A stretch of DNA of 64,000 nucleotides from Loripinus fragilis (GCA_964019695.1 OZ026522.1:15002687-15066686); one strand, 5' to 3'; shown: positions 19,801 to 29,480, counted from the first letter of the stretch. The notes: generated by a model from the sequence alone, not told the origin. A program made the numbers and translations.

Positions 19801-22594
19801 TATTAAACTCGTTATTGTGTAAACATGATTTCTGTGACGTCAGCCTCACATTATTATCCGCATTATCAAAGTAGATCCTTGATGTACACCTGTGGTCAGA
19901 TTCCACGGAATTTCCCGGAATTGGACGAGGCAGTTCCGATTGATACAAACTATTATGATTGTGTTATTAAAATGATTTTCTTATTTCTCAACCAAAACAT
20001 ATCTTTGTTTGTTTTGTTTGATTTGAGTCTTTACGGTCCATCAACAATCTTTCAGTTAAACAGGGTCGGGTCTTCCTGGGTTGAACCAGTACTAAGCTAG
20101 GATAAAATGTGTCTTGCTCCAGGACCACAACGCAGTGACGCTGGTGAAGCTCGAACCCGCGGCCTCTCGGTCTTGAGTCAAGCACTCTACCACTGAGCCA
20201 CTGCGCTCCCAAAACATATGTTAGAAACTGATACAGAAGTACATAGAATGTATATGAGGCACTGGCTGTCCACAATAATCTGTAACATTTAAGCAAATAC
20301 AGAACGTACACGCTTACAATTAAAAATTCATTCTCAGAGGAACCATTTTTACCTGCAACACATTGTCTTGACATAATTTATATGCTTACCAAATATCATC
20401 AAAATATCTCAAAGTTTTTTTTTGAGTTGGTGCTCTATGTCGCAATATTAACAACAAAGTATCTCCAGTGTTCGAGGCTCAAATCAGCGATTGATCGATT
20501 TATCACTAAGCTTCTGTCTCGTCTTTATCTTAAAGGGTATGACAAATATGGAATGCATTTTTCGCCTACGGAGAGACGCCAGTCAGACACACCTAAAATA
20601 AAACTCGATTTAAAAAGGCAGACTTCAGAAGACAAACAACATCAAATAAGGTCTGCTATTTCAGAAGACGTACGTATTGGAAGAATTCAACAGAACTCGG
20701 TCAGCCTAAACATAATTTGGTCAATATCCTGCTAGTAATGTTGTTTTGTATATTACGGGAAGTCTTAATCATTTTATGTAAATTTCATTGAATTCAAAAT
20801 GCAGTAGCTTATTTACGACCTGTTTCGGGTTTACATTTACAAAACTTTCACCAGTGCTTAAATCATGTGAGAAAGCCTATGCTGCATACAGACAACTAAA
20901 GCCCAAGTGTAACAGAACCGCTCACCTGGGCAAGAAGTTCATGACATGCTATTAAGCACAATGATGGCTATCTTAGCTGTCAGATCAGACTGCAATTAGC
21001 AATTTGGAATCCCTGAATGTTGCCCAGCTGCCTCCCGACAAGTATCAGTGTAATCTGACTAACAATTGGAGAGGTGACGTTGTTTAGACCGCCCCACCCT
21101 ACCCCCCGGCTGGCATTGTGACTGCCACCTTGCATATCAGAATGTTCCAAGTGTCCATGTTACCCTGTTACTTCCATGTTATTTTCAGTAGAATCTGATA
21201 TAAGGTTCTCTTTGTTTGTTTGTTTGTTTGTTTGTTGCTTTACATCCCAGTAAACAGTTATTGTTGTTTCAAAGATGCATAGTAATGAGGCAATTCTATT
21301 TTTCTTATAAATAGGTAAAGCATGACTATTCACTGCCACGCGCATATGCAGTAATCTGTGGTAGGCTCAATATAACTGTAAACTGAGGCTACCTGCACGC
21401 CCAAAATCAAGTTAAACTCGCCACTGTTTGTTTACAACGATTCTCATCTGTAAAAATATCTTTGAAAGTACAATATGGTCAAGTCAGTGCGGTCAGTTCA
21501 ACTAACAACACTTCTTTCCTGGCCAAGCTTGATTGAACAAGCGGTTAACCAGCACTTCGTGCACATACTTTTGCTTGTAACTGACAACGTGACTTCTTGA
21601 ATGATTCAGCGGAAGGGAAGGGTATGACCGTAGAAATTATTTCATGATCAATCTCCACAAAAGTATGGGACAGGGCTGGAATAGAACTCACGACCCCTGG
21701 ATCAGCAGTAAGACACGCATCTGTAGCCAGACATGTTACCAACTGCGCTACGTGGCCTGGTAAATAAGCATGTTGCTCAAATATCTCCAGCTAACCTATA
21801 AAGCGCCACCTACATTTTGCAGCAGACGACAATTTCAAATTTTGCCACTTTTTCAAAATTGAGAAAGATGTCGCAAAAATTGTCGTCTGCTGCGGTCGTG
21901 ATTGGCGCTTTAAGATCGAGGTTTTCAGTTCAATCCAGCATTTGGTTCTAGAGATGCCATTTGAAGATGGTTGCCGTAATGGCCACCATGGATAGAGGAA
22001 TTTAATTATTCTACAAACTCTGAATCTTCAGTTTGTTCTGAAGAATTTCAAGACGTATGCCCCTGTTGCAATCTTGAATATCAGAACAGTACAGTTTTAG
22101 CAAATCTTCTTTTTGCTGCCTAGATGTCCACCGCCAACTTTCGGTTCAATCAACAAAAATCAGAAGGTGGTCAAGCTGTTGTTTTGCTTCAATAAGAACT
22201 TGCGAGCCGTTCAGAAGCGAGGATAAGCAAGTAGTTTGTCAAAAACGTCGCTAGATGAAGCACTAACTGACAAGCTGATGATTTGGAAAAATATAGCTTG
22301 GCTTTATGCTGAAACAGGTATGCGTTTCGTTTTTGCCATCGTATATATTTTACACTATGTGAACATAATCCTTTGGGGAAATGAAACTTTCACCAGATTA
22401 GCTAAGAATGCTCAGATTGATGGACCAGTTATGCGAGTAAGGGTTAGTTAAAAACATTTATGAGCTATGTCTAAAGATTATTTTTAACATGTACTTACGC
22501 AGTGCAGACCCTCAACAAAGCACCAGTTTCTCTCCAGCACAATTTTGTTAATCACACCCCTCTTCCCTTTGTCTTTACCGACCAGAACCTCAAC
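7722..22594 (-). CDS. MRPL24: Mitochondrial ribosomal protein L24 gene, 3' four exons
   Basis: This is a nuclear gene for a large-subunit protein of the mitochondrial ribosome. Four minus-strand exons join with consistent phases: 22594-22499, 15302-15196, 10369-10230 and 7861-7722. Together they give 160 residues. The KOW segment begins VEVLVGKDKGKRGVI; the middle ends SLVDPSD; then IEWRYLDDGTEVRVSQRTGR; the C-terminus is GIKEERKYKKKFWY and stop. This order and the final KK..WY match MRPL24 of animals. Introns are about 7.2, 4.8 and 2.4 kb and are filled with repeats. The N-terminal ~80 residues, including the targeting sequence, should lie upstream of 22596 but I could not find them on the minus strand. 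The plus-strand ORF at 29553 may be related. Identification as MRPL24 is firm; completeness is not. Confidence 0.9.
7862..8640. other. MRPL24 last intron, unique part
   Basis: Non-coding DNA between the terminal exon and the donor-site minisatellite. No repeat family was recognised with confidence. Confidence 0.4.
8891..9090 (+). mobile_element. SINE-A, tRNA-derived, copy 1
   Basis: The head has a Pol III A-box (TGGCTAAGTGGTAGAGTGC). It continues with the family body CTTGAGCAAGACACATTAATC and ACTGGTTCAACCCAGGAAGA, and ends in AATCAAACAAACC. It sits in the minisatellite; CAAATG-like sequence flanks both sides. The B-box is degraded here compared with the copy at 27885. Confidence 0.85.
9356..9682 (+). 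mobile_element. SINE-B, tRNA-like head, complete copy
   Basis: A 327 bp element flanked by an 11 bp target duplication, CATTTACCAAC at 9345-9355 and CATTTACCAGC at 9683-9693. The head resembles a tRNA (A-box-like TAGCACAGTGGATAAC, then GGGTTGGGAGTTCC). The tail is TTGGGACGTAAAGCAACAAA followed by an A-rich CAAA run. Fragments lie at 2565-2705 and 21205-21765 in inverse orientation. Confidence 0.85.
10230..10369 (-). CDS. MRPL24: MRPL24 penultimate exon
   Basis: An exon of 140 bases, entered in phase 2 and left in phase 1. The acceptor is TTACTTTTAG before TAAAGC, and the donor is TACGTTG then GTAAGTGAAC. It codes KATDIEWRYLDDGTEVRVSQ, then RTGRIIHIPDVHL and DDFVDASKYV. The first base completes the serine codon AG|T begun in the previous exon. 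Its donor sequence is the same as the unit of the minisatellite that begins immediately downstream. Confidence 0.9.
10371..11575. other. MRPL24 intron with element fragments
   Basis: Contains a half copy of the foldback element of 5990 (GAAAATGAAATAAG near 10780) and, from about 10808, a dispersed element end with CTCCCCCTGGAGGGG and TCCGTCTGTCCGTCAC. The ORF at 11359-11550 has no recognised domain. Confidence 0.4.
11576..11780. mobile_element. MITE with AAGCGCCA termini, copy 1
   Basis: The left end reads AAGCGCCAATCACAACTGCAG and the right end is its diverged inverse around GTCGTCTGCTGC and GGCGCTT. Related copies lie at 15518-15722 and 21790-21915. Confidence 0.7.
12843..13108. mobile_element. 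MITE with ATCTGGGCC termini
   Basis: Inverted ends of about 40 bp: left ATCTGGGCCCAGAATTACAA with TCCTTAAAGTTAAGGA, right the reverse complement ending GGCCCAGAT. Nested in the CGGT element. Confidence 0.8.
13144..13373. mobile_element. MITE with GAGCC termini, copy 2
   Basis: Shares with 2266-2504 the end GGCATGTGATTTCCAACAAT, the core CTCTGATCAGACTGC, and the inverse end AACATTGT... as CACATTGTTGGAGATCTCAT. Confidence 0.8.
13911..14470. repeat. ~127 bp tandem repeat, four units
   Basis: Units contain TTTAATTTGATATGCAACAT, then GACTACTTTCAGAAAA, then TTGACCTTTTGACCCCACC and GGGTCGAGGGTGTG. The same unit recurs near 55885-56185. Confidence 0.8.
14471..15195. other. Element end and MRPL24 intron
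   Basis: To 14912 this is the right part of the composite element, with a GACAGACAAAAAGTGTGGAC run before the terminal motif. The remainder is intron DNA without recognised features. Confidence 0.4.
15196..15302 (-). CDS. MRPL24: MRPL24 middle exon
   Basis: An exon of 107 bases. The acceptor is GAATTTTTTCAG before GAATAC, and the donor is GGATAG then GTATTG. It codes EYNLRNKTAYYPGMV and ends EVSLVDPSD plus two bases of the next codon. It aligns with the HYRY...GTMI...EAPLL...LVDP segment of animal MRPL24. A hairpin MITE sits about 30-140 bases upstream of its acceptor (15330-15440). Confidence 0.85.
15330..15510. mobile_element. Hairpin MITE beside the MRPL24 acceptor
   Basis: Contains TTGTCGTCTGCAACAG, AAACAGTTTGAAACCAGAAC and the inverted core AGACCTGACATTTCATCAGGTCT. 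It belongs to a family with cores near 36110-36240, 43695-43770, 45890-45965 and 46720-46790. Confidence 0.6.
15518..15722. mobile_element. MITE with GCGCCA termini, copy 2
   Basis: The left end has TGCAGCAGACGACAATTTCA and the right end has TTGTCGTCTGCTGCAGTTGT followed by GATTGGCGCTTAAAGG. The middle holds two inverted CATGAGAATAGTCTG / CAGACGATTTTCATG arms. Confidence 0.75.
16025..16150. mobile_element. Hairpin MITE, AAGCCTAGCGTCC type, copy 1
   Basis: Shares ATAAGCCTAGCGTCCTTTTT and the inverted core CAGATGCC...GGCGTCTG with 37835-37935. Confidence 0.65.
16180..16360 (-). CDS. Unassigned exon candidate inside an MRPL24 intron
   Basis: A 181-base open segment lies between an acceptor AAACCTTTTTAG (before AACGAAGG) and a donor TCAGTTG then GTAAGTGTGG. 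It codes 60 residues beginning NEGKLLCNWYPMGCLPVCGD and ending HAEIICASV. It has four cysteines and no low-complexity bias. I do not recognise the family. Its length (1 modulo 3) means it cannot be included between the phase-0 MRPL24 exons at 22499 and 15302 without breaking the frame. It may be an exon of another gene on this strand, a poison exon, or chance. Confidence 0.35.
16361..16584. other. Short spacer
   Basis: Intron DNA between the exon candidate and the 70 bp array. No feature was seen. Confidence 0.3.
16585..18295. repeat. 70 bp tandem array (two ~35 bp sub-units)
   Basis: The unit reads TATTGACAATTACCCCCACA, AAACCACTAACTGTAATTTT, TCAATTACCACAGCAACAGT, GCCAAATAAA, counted as 70 bases. 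Two variants alternate in blocks: GTGCCAAATAAAT and GGGTCGGATAGAT. Three consecutive GGGTCGGATAG units around 16800-16960 show local homogenisation. Edges are diverged. Confidence 0.95.
18296..18740. other. Insertion or duplication between two related arrays
   Basis: The string AATTGGCAACTATCCCATCA occurs on both sides (about 18250 and 18750). The interval contains, at 18536-18570, a near-copy of the first 34 bases of this window. Confidence 0.5.
18741..19420. repeat. ~36 bp tandem array
   Basis: Units repeat CAATTACCCCAGCAACA, ACACCTAATATAACTTGA and CCAGGCCGAATATATGTTGA in turn. It is related to the sub-units of the 70 bp array, so both probably came from one ancestral unit. Confidence 0.9.
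19700..19781. repeat. 82 bp near-perfect palindrome
   Basis: Arms AATGAAGTTTATGGGGGTTT... meet at ATCGCTATAGCGAT (centre 19740/19741). Both outer ends read AATGAAG / CTTCATT. The structure suits a foldback element. Confidence 0.85.
20003..20210 (-). mobile_element. SINE-A, full copy with 9 bp target duplication
   Basis: Flanked by AAAACATAT at 19994-20002 and 20211-20219. On the minus strand it starts GGGAGCGCAGTGGCTCAGTG (A-box), has a B-box CGCGGGTTCGAGC and ends in a CAAACAAAACAAAC-type tail. The 208 bp length, tRNA-like head and target duplication identify a LINE-mobilised SINE. Confidence 0.93.
20220..21204. other. MRPL24 intron, mostly unique
   Basis: The plus-strand ORF at 20382-20735 (117 residues) lacks any recognised domain and has no clear splice context, so I do not annotate it as a gene. 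Confidence 0.3.
21205..21765 (-). mobile_element. SINE-B, interrupted copy
   Basis: The 3' end with TTTGTTTG repeats and TTGCTTTACATCCCAGT is at 21205-21262; the body and tRNA-like head are at about 21480-21765 in the same orientation. About 210 bases of unrelated sequence separate the two. On the minus strand the head contains GTAGCGCAGTTGGTAAC and GTGAGTTCTATTCC. Confidence 0.65.
21790..21915. mobile_element. Short MITE, GCGCCA termini, copy 3
   Basis: Ends AAAGCGCCACC and TGATTGGCGCTTTAAG; the inner arms GCAGCAGACGACAATTTC and TTGTCGTCTGCTGCG are inverted copies. It is an internally deleted form of 15518-15722. Confidence 0.8.
21916..22498. other. Unassigned intron DNA
   Basis: The plus strand near 22030-22130 reads SESSVCSEEFQDVCPCC before a stop, which may be a decayed transposable-element or gene fragment. 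I could not assign it. Confidence 0.25.
22499..22594 (-). CDS. MRPL24: MRPL24 KOW-motif exon
   Basis: An exon of 96 bases and 32 codons, phase 0 at both ends. The acceptor is TCTATTCCCACAG before GTTGAGG, and the donor is CACTGC then GTAAGTAC. It codes VEVLVGKDKGKRGVINKIVL and ends VEGLHC, which is the KOW RNA-binding motif with the conserved GKDKGK loop. The upstream exon must end in phase 0 and in orthologues would end in a GDR-type sequence. Confidence 0.9.
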
Positions 22595-22599
22595 CTGTG

Positions 22600-23229
22600 G
22601 GAATAGAGAAAATGTGCCAAATCATGTTAGAATGTGCCAAAAACGTACAAGTGTGCCAAAGGTACAAGTTGGCATATGCGTACTGTAAAGATCCAAATCG
22701 CACAGACTGATTTGTCTTAGTTTTCCGCCTAAACGTTGGACCCTATCCATAGAGTCCATCGAAGACTGATTGAAACGTGCCTGTATGAACCTTGTGACCG
22801 TAAGGCAAAATGCGGCATTTCATCCGTGTCTTTACCGTTTGTTAAAATATTAATTTAGGAGACACCAGTTCCGTTGTTGTTTATTCATTGTTTAGTGTTG
22901 CTCTTGCCCCGAGTATATACTTATTTTCATGCTCAACTCAACTGAATACGAAATTTCAACTGCTCATAGAAACTAGAATACCGACAAATACAGAGGTGTC
23001 TTGCCTTAAGTCTCTCAAGTGTTGTATTTATCATGCAAATAAATATTGAAATGCCAACAATTGTTGTGAATTTTCTCTTAGGTCCTCGTTTTGTTATGCA
23101 ATACTTAGTGTCCTTTCTATTTTTTTGCAATCGTCTCGCTGCAAGGGGGGGGGGGGGTGGGGAGGGGAAGTGAGCTGATTGCTTAACTTTAATGTCATCT
23201 CGCTGTAATGTGGCTTTTATTCATGTTCT
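22600..23229. other. Upstream intron of MRPL24, no feature recognised
   Basis: Unique AT-rich DNA with a G run at 23145-23160. The missing MRPL24 N-terminal exon was not found here. Confidence 0.3.
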
Positions 23230-24075
23230 GTTTCTCTTCCTTACGGTACCAAGATTCATACAGGCAGGTTTGTGTAAAATTCAAGGACTTTTCCAGGACT
23301 TCTAAAAGATATATTTCTCCTGTTTTTAAGGACTGTAATCTCACGAAAATACTGATTTACATGTTAAAATTCTACTTCGGAAATATTAGTATGCATTACA
23401 AATGGTATAAGTTTTTAGAAAATTAGCATAAAATTGTGGTGCCTTTATACTGATTAAGGCCTCCAAAGCCAGTGTTGAATCCTCCTGTGAAAGGTATAAT
23501 TCAAGGACTTTTCAAGGTCTTTGAGCGTTTTTCAAGTACTTTTCAAGGCAAATTATTTTTTTCAAGGACTTTTCAAGACAGTCCTGTATATCCAAGTACT
23601 TTTCAAACCTGGGTACCGTAGGGTTGGTATATGCTGCACCAAATAAAGGCACCAGACTTTTATACTGATTTAGATATCAAAAGCCAGTGTTGAATCCTCC
23701 TGTAAAAGGTAAAATTCAAGGACTTTTAAAGGCCTTTGAGTGATTTTCAAGTACTTTTCAAGGAAAATTTAATTTTCAAGGACTTTGTAAGACAGTCCGG
23801 TATATTCAAGTACTTTTCGAGCCTGTTCGAACCCTGGGTACCGTGGGGTTGGTATATGCTGCACCCAAATAATGGAACCACACTTTTATACTGATTTAGG
23901 TCTCCAAGGCCAGTGTTGAATCCTCCTGTGAAGGGTAAAATTCAAGGACTTTTCAAGGCCTTTGAATGTTTTTTCAAGTACTTTTCAAGGCAAATTTAAT
24001 TTTCATGGACTTTTCAAGACAATCCTGTATATTCAAGTATTTTTCAAGCCTGTTCCAACCCTTGGTACCGTTGGG
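23230..24075. repeat. ~220 bp tandem repeat, three to four units
   Basis: Units begin GGTACCGTAGGGTTGGTATA, continue GCCAGTGTTGAATCCTCCTG and contain many CAAGGACTTTTCAAGG motifs. Starts lie near 23612, 23838 and 24066, with a partial unit before them. Confidence 0.85.
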
Positions 24076-24868
24076 TTGGTCTGCAGTAAATGGTTGTGGC
24101 AATTGGATTAAAATATTTTATTGTGTATAAACAAAGGGATTGGATATATATACTCAGAAAAACAATTGAAGGATATTTGGATTCAGTCCCATCTCTAACA
24201 TTCAATACAATAAAAACTTTACTAATTATGCATGCATTTCATAGTTCCAGTCATCTGCAATCAAAATGGATGCTTTATTTTAGTCACGTTTCAATGGTTC
24301 AAGTACAGTACTAATCTAAATGGTTGAACCCTCCATACTGAAAAGTCACAAACGTTCAAAAATGATTGAAACCCATTTTTATGGTTTGTATTTCATAATG
24401 ACTGGCTCCAAAATCATCGCTGGTTCTCCCTCCGAAAAATGGCACCTAATTTTGAAGCCGTTTTTAGTGTTTTACTGCAAATTTGTAGTCAAATTTACCG
24501 GGGTATGCCATATTCGTGTATTTTTGTTGAAGAAGTTGTCCCATTTTTAGGACCGATGACTGATGAACTGGTGTTAACTTTTGTCTGTGGTCGGAATTAG
24601 AACAAAAGCAATGATCTGGTAAAGGTTGCAGCAAAAATTGAGAGCGCTAAATTTTTTGCTTGTGAACTTTGGGTTGAGAGGGTCGGTACATTTGGTGTTG
24701 TACTGTACCATAACCAATGACCCGTGAATTTCAATTTTTCATTTTGGTGAATTGCATAGTGATAATTCTATCAATGACAAAAATAATTTGTTTGAAAATT
24801 ATATTCCAAAATGTTATAAAGTCAAAAGAATTTTAATATCCTTCAATTGTTTTTCTGAGTATAGTATA
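24076..24868. other. No recognised feature
   Basis: AT-rich DNA with short ORFs lacking domains. Confidence 0.3.
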
Positions 24869-25081
24869 ACTAGAGCGCGCAGTCGATGGGGCGCCATCGC
24901 AAATCCCCATGCTAAAGTTTTTGACTCCCCCCAGTACCCACAAGTCCCATCCCGGGGCATGACTCTGGCAACAGAATGAATTTCGTCCAATGGTTTAGGA
25001 GGAGATAGCATAACGGACAGACGAACGGACGGACGGACAGACGGACGGAGGCGATAGCAATATCCCCTTCGCGTGGGGATA
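24869..25081 (-). mobile_element. Short non-autonomous Helitron/HINE-type element
   Basis: On the minus strand the 3' end is CGATGGCGCCCCATCG, then ACTGCGCGCTCTAGT, followed by T in the flank. A stem-loop just before a CTAGT end fits the CTRRT rule of Helitrons. The other end has TATCCCCTTCGCGTGGGGATA next to a GGACGGACGGACAG run. Confidence 0.6.
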
Positions 25082-25579
25082 ACAACATTAGAAAATCCTC
25101 TCCCCAAAACATATATAAAAATAGTATATAAGTACAACAAATTGATTGAGACGGTCTACTTTTTTAGATTTAGAAAGTATATCAAATTGTTTGAAAAGTG
25201 TGGTAATTTTCAACGATTCTTCATCATATTCATTTACATTTAAAATATTCATTTACATTTAAAAGAAGGGTGATTACAGGCTCACCAAATCTAACGATTT
25301 CCAAGAAACCCCTCCTTTTTCATTGAATATCGCTTGAAAGATTACAGTCGCCGCTATTTCTAGATAGATAATCGTTTTGCATTAGAATGACAGAACTTAT
25401 TCCCATTGTGACTGTATATAAACATCTACAACATTCTGTAAATTATGAACCATTTCAAGTGAAATTGTACTGGTTTCACAGACTAAATTCATTCATAGCA
25501 AAGGTAACATTATATTTGAATACTAAATTTGAATAATTTAGATACATGACCCATTTAGAAATGAAATACGTTCAGCTTA
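25082..25579. other. No recognised feature
   Basis: AT-rich spacer. Confidence 0.3.
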
Positions 25580-26135
25580 ACATTAACAACTTTTCCCACG
25601 AAATGTTTTCTGGCCAAAAATCCATTTAGCTTAAAATTAATACCTTTTCCACAAATTAACTATAGCCAAAAATCTGTTTATCTTAAAATAATTAAACTTT
25701 TCCACAAACTGTTTCTGGCTGGGAATCGGCTTAGCGTAAAATAGTCAACTTTTCCCAAAGCTTTACTGTTTCTGGCCAAAAATCCGTTTATCTTAAAATA
25801 ATTGAAAGTCCCCACAAACTGGTTATGGCCAAAGCTCTGTTTAGCTCAAAATTAATAACCTTTCCCATAAATTGTTTATGGCCAAAATCCGTTTAGCTTT
25901 AAATTAATAACTTTTCCCGTAAATTGTTTGTGGCCAAAAAATCCGTTTAGCCTACCCATAAATTGTTTATGGCCAAAAATCCGTTTAGCTTTAAATTAAT
26001 AACTTTTCCCACAAATTGCTTGTGGCCAATAATATGCTTAGCTTAAATCTAATAATTTTCCCCACAAAGTGTTTATGGCTAAAATTCCGTTTAGCTTAAA
26101 ATTTATCACCTTTCCCACAAATTGTTTGTGGCAAC
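25580..26135. repeat. ~50 bp tandem repeat, about eleven units
   Basis: Units contain CCGTTTAGCTTAAAATTAAT, then CTTTTCCCACAAATTGTTTA and TGGCCAAAAAT. Single-unit deletions are visible (for example near 25945). Confidence 0.85.
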
Positions 26136-27884
26136 CCTGGACTATCAGTGCACAAGTTCAAATGACGAATCAACCGTGCAGAAATTCATTTTCGCCAAAA
26201 TAAACGTTAATTCGCATTTTATGAAAAATGACCATATTTTAAAGAAAGCGAAGCGCCAGACGGACATCGGACTGTTTTGTAGCATTGATCAATACTTAGC
26301 CCTTGCAATGGGGCTTTTGGAACAATGTAAAAGGAAATTCATAGCAGGCTTTTGTTGTAGTCTGCAGACTTAGTTCAGACAACAAAAGTCGCAAGTAAAA
26401 GTTAAAGAAATATTGCCTGTATCTTTCATCAAAAAAGTATGCTAAACAAAACTTAAATGTCGAAAGTATATCTTATAAAAGAGTAGTACAAGAAGGTTTG
26501 AGACTTTAAAACTTTTATTTGTAGCAATACGCTTTATTTTTCTAAAACAACATAGCTCCTGATAAATAATCGGCCATTTCCGATACCAGTTCCATGTTTA
26601 GAATGGCATCGGAGCAAAGAGAAGTGCAGTCAAACTATCTCTGATCAATTCCAGTACAATTGGAATCTAAATATTTATGTTGCCAAATGACAACGCTCAG
26701 AAATAGTTGTTTTCTCTGACAGAGAGGTGTAACGATAAGAATAGATCCGCAAAATTAACATTTTTTCAAGAATTTTCTGTTTCATCCGAACACTTGCGAA
26801 GTGTATATAAGATACAGTCATACACGTTTGAAGTAGGCGCCTACGGGGGATTCATATAGATTAAATTTATGAAACCCGTATGAACAGTTGAACGCTTAAC
26901 TTCTTCAGCCAAAAAGCATTTATTAATAATAAAATTTGGTGTTTTAGTAATTTATGGAATACAGACACTGAGAATTTCTTGAAATAAGTTAGAATTAAAA
27001 ATCAAGCATACTGCGCAAGTCCACTAAGTCCCCTTATCGAGCCTCAAGTATTCCTAATGCACATCCGCGCGGCTGGAAATAGTAACTGACCATTGTTACA
27101 GGTTGCATATTTACAGCACATATCAATTGTTGCTGCGTTTATATATTAGTTTTCGCAAGGTGTTTTGTGCTAGTTATAAGGAAATGAGAGATGGATAATA
27201 ATATTTGCAGTGGTCCAGAAATAACCAGGAAAACGCTAATTGATCAGCTGTTTATATCGGCCATACACGTCAAGCAAAACTTTTTATGTCGGACTTTAGA
27301 CAGTTATTTGTTTTGAAGGTATTCAATCATTCTATTTCTCGGCCGATACTAATACTCCATTTATTACACTTCGAATTCATAACCACTTTCTCCCTGATTT
27401 TAGCAGAGTCTGTCAAAATCTGCGTTCCTCGTGGTCGCCCTGCGCGTGTTTTGTTTTCCCGACACGTTTTTCTTTGATCAACAAGATTACTGCGGCTGCG
27501 CCGATTTTGGGGTCAAAGAAAAGGTCATATGAATATTACGGAGAGATGCGAGAGTTTTGTGCGGGACGTTAAAAATTATTTTCCAGATTCTTTCTCGAAT
27601 TTTCCCCCTTTCCTTTATATTTTTATGTTAAAAAGATATGAACGTGCACTGGTCGGTTTTGGAACATTACATTCCACCTGTCAAAACTAAGGATTCCAAA
27701 ATTCACAGTGAACGGCAAAAAACGTAGGGCATATTTCTTTAAGATTAGGTTGCATTTTGAGATTCTGGACGTCTCCGCTAAGAAGGGTGACACTAATCAT
27801 AAAAGATAGGAGATGCCGCCTGATCGTCTTGGATGTCCCACTGATGCGCCCATAGGTTATCCGTTCGGACATACACAATTGGGA
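26136..27884. other. Mostly unique DNA; CpG-richer stretch near 27420-27560
   Basis: No gene was identified. The 27420-27560 stretch has more CpG than its surroundings (CGTGGTCGCCCTGCGCGTG), which could be a promoter, but no exon was found next to it. Confidence 0.3.
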
Positions 27885-28080
27885 GGGAGCGCAGTGGCTC
27901 AGTGGTAGAGTGCTTGACTCGAGACCGAAGGGCCGCGGGTTCGAGCCTCACCGGCGTCACTGCGTTGTGGTCCTTGAGCAAGACACATTTATCCTAGCTT
28001 AGTACTGGTTCAACCCAGGAAGACCCGTCCCTACATAACTGAAAGATTGTTGATGGGACGTAAAAAATCAAATCAAACAA
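27885..28080 (+). mobile_element. SINE-A, best-preserved copy
   Basis: Clear A-box (TGGCTCAGTGGTAGAGTG) and B-box (GCGGGTTCGAGCCTCACC), then the body GAGCAAGACACATTTATCC, CTGGTTCAACCCAGGAAGAC and a tail of AATCAAATCAAACAAAA. It is a good family reference. Confidence 0.92.
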
Positions 28081-28175
28081 AATCTGGTGAAAAATTCTTA
28101 CAAAAGAACTCCACATATTTTTGGACACCATTTCTAACAGCGTAATGGCATAATTCTGTTTTGGCTACCTTCCAA

Positions 28176-28288
28176 ACAGTGTGGATCAAGATCAGCCAGC
28201 TTCTTATGAAGCTGGCTGATCTTGATCCACACTGTAGATCAAGATCAGCCAGCTTCTTATGAAGCTGGCTGATCTTGATCCACACTGT
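28176..28288. repeat. Two perfect palindromes in tandem
   Basis: Palindrome 1 spans 28176-28235 and palindrome 2 spans 28236-28288. Each has the arm ATCAAGATCAGCCAGCTTC around TTATGAA. The second lacks the outer GTGTGG on its left side. Confidence 0.95.
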
Positions 28289-28499
28289 AAGTCATGCACT
28301 TTGTCCGGTGTTGTCATTAAATTTATATGGTTTCGCTGACTAAAAATTAGAGGTGAAATGACTATTCACTCAATAAAAATAGCAAGTGATATCAGTTTCC
28401 ACTTGCTTTTTTAAAGAAAACCACTAGCATTTAGCAAGTTAGCAAGTGCTAAATTTGATCCCCCGGTCCGATGAAGAAGATCATCTGGAAAACTTGAGT

Positions 28500-29480
28500 C
28501 TGCGTACCTGTATTATAGGTCCTCCACACCATTTCACTGAGATGAACATTTGAAGTTCAAAATTTCCAAAATCCTGAACTTTTGAAAATCAAATCTTAAA
28601 ACTTGCAGGATGGCTACAAACATGGATAATTTAAAGTTAAAATGATAAATTGTGTTTAGATAATCTGAAAACTAATCAAAAAGGCTATTAAAACCTCCGT
28701 AATTCAGCATTTTGAGGCTTACTTTCTATGGAAAGTGACCCTCAAAATCCTGATTTCACTATTAATTCTGAAAAATTTCACCCATGCTAGGATAACGAAG
28801 AAATGAAGCGAACACGAAATTCGAGGGTAAATCCTACGACCTTGACCTTGTGTCTGCGTAGCTGAGTCAAAGGTTCTGCACATCGTCTCACTGAGATTAA
28901 CATTCGACCAAAGTTTAATAACCATCCTTCCAGGGGTAAAGGAAATGCGGAGCGGACACGAATTCAAGGGTAAATCGAATTAGCTTGCACTGTGACCTTG
29001 ACCTCTAGTCTGCGTAGCTTTACTGTATATTCTGCACATCGTCTTACAGTCACTGAGATGAACATTTGGCCAAGGAAATGTGGATCAGGCAAGAAATTCA
29101 AGGCTAAACCCAGGATATTTAACTGTAACAATGCCCTTAAGTCTGCGTAGCTGAGTAATGGGTTCTGCACATCGTCTCACTGAATGAAACTTTGGCTAAA
29201 CTTTAATGAAATGGAGATATGGGACGGACAAGAACGTGATACAGACGGACACATGACCTTGAACTGGGACCTTGACCTAAGTCTGCGTAGCTGAGACAAA
29301 GTTAGGATTCTGCACATCGTCTTACTGAGATGAACAGTTGACCAAAGTTTAACGTAAATCTTTCAAAGGGTTCAGGAGATATGAAAAGGACAAGAAAGTG
29401 TTACTGACGGACAGGTTGACAGACGGACAGACAGACGAAGGGAAATTCCTTTAATATCCTCTCCGCTCCGCGGGATTAAA
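28500..29480. repeat. ~130-150 bp tandem repeat element
   Basis: Units start GTCTGCGTAGCTGAG, then GGTTCTGCACATCGTCTCAC, TGAGATGAACATTTG. Starts lie near 28498, 28849, 29003, 29141 and 29279. The right end is a GACGGACAGACAGACGAAG run and a short inverted motif CTCCGCTCCGCGGGAT. A separate MITE occupies about 28535-28783 within the first unit. Confidence 0.75.
28535..28783. mobile_element. MITE with CATGGGTGAAAGTT-type ends, copy 1
   Basis: Shares TTCAAAATTTCCAAAATCC, ATTCAGCATTTTGAGGCTTA and AAATTTCACCCATG with 33000-33272 and 50722-51146. The left terminus is incomplete here. Confidence 0.55.

Noticed and set aside
19988..20374. Minus-strand ORF of 128 residues
   Set aside because: Also mostly a SINE-A read-through.
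20382..20735. Plus-strand ORF of 117 residues
   Set aside because: No recognised domain, no codon or splice support, and it lies in an intron of a gene on the other strand.
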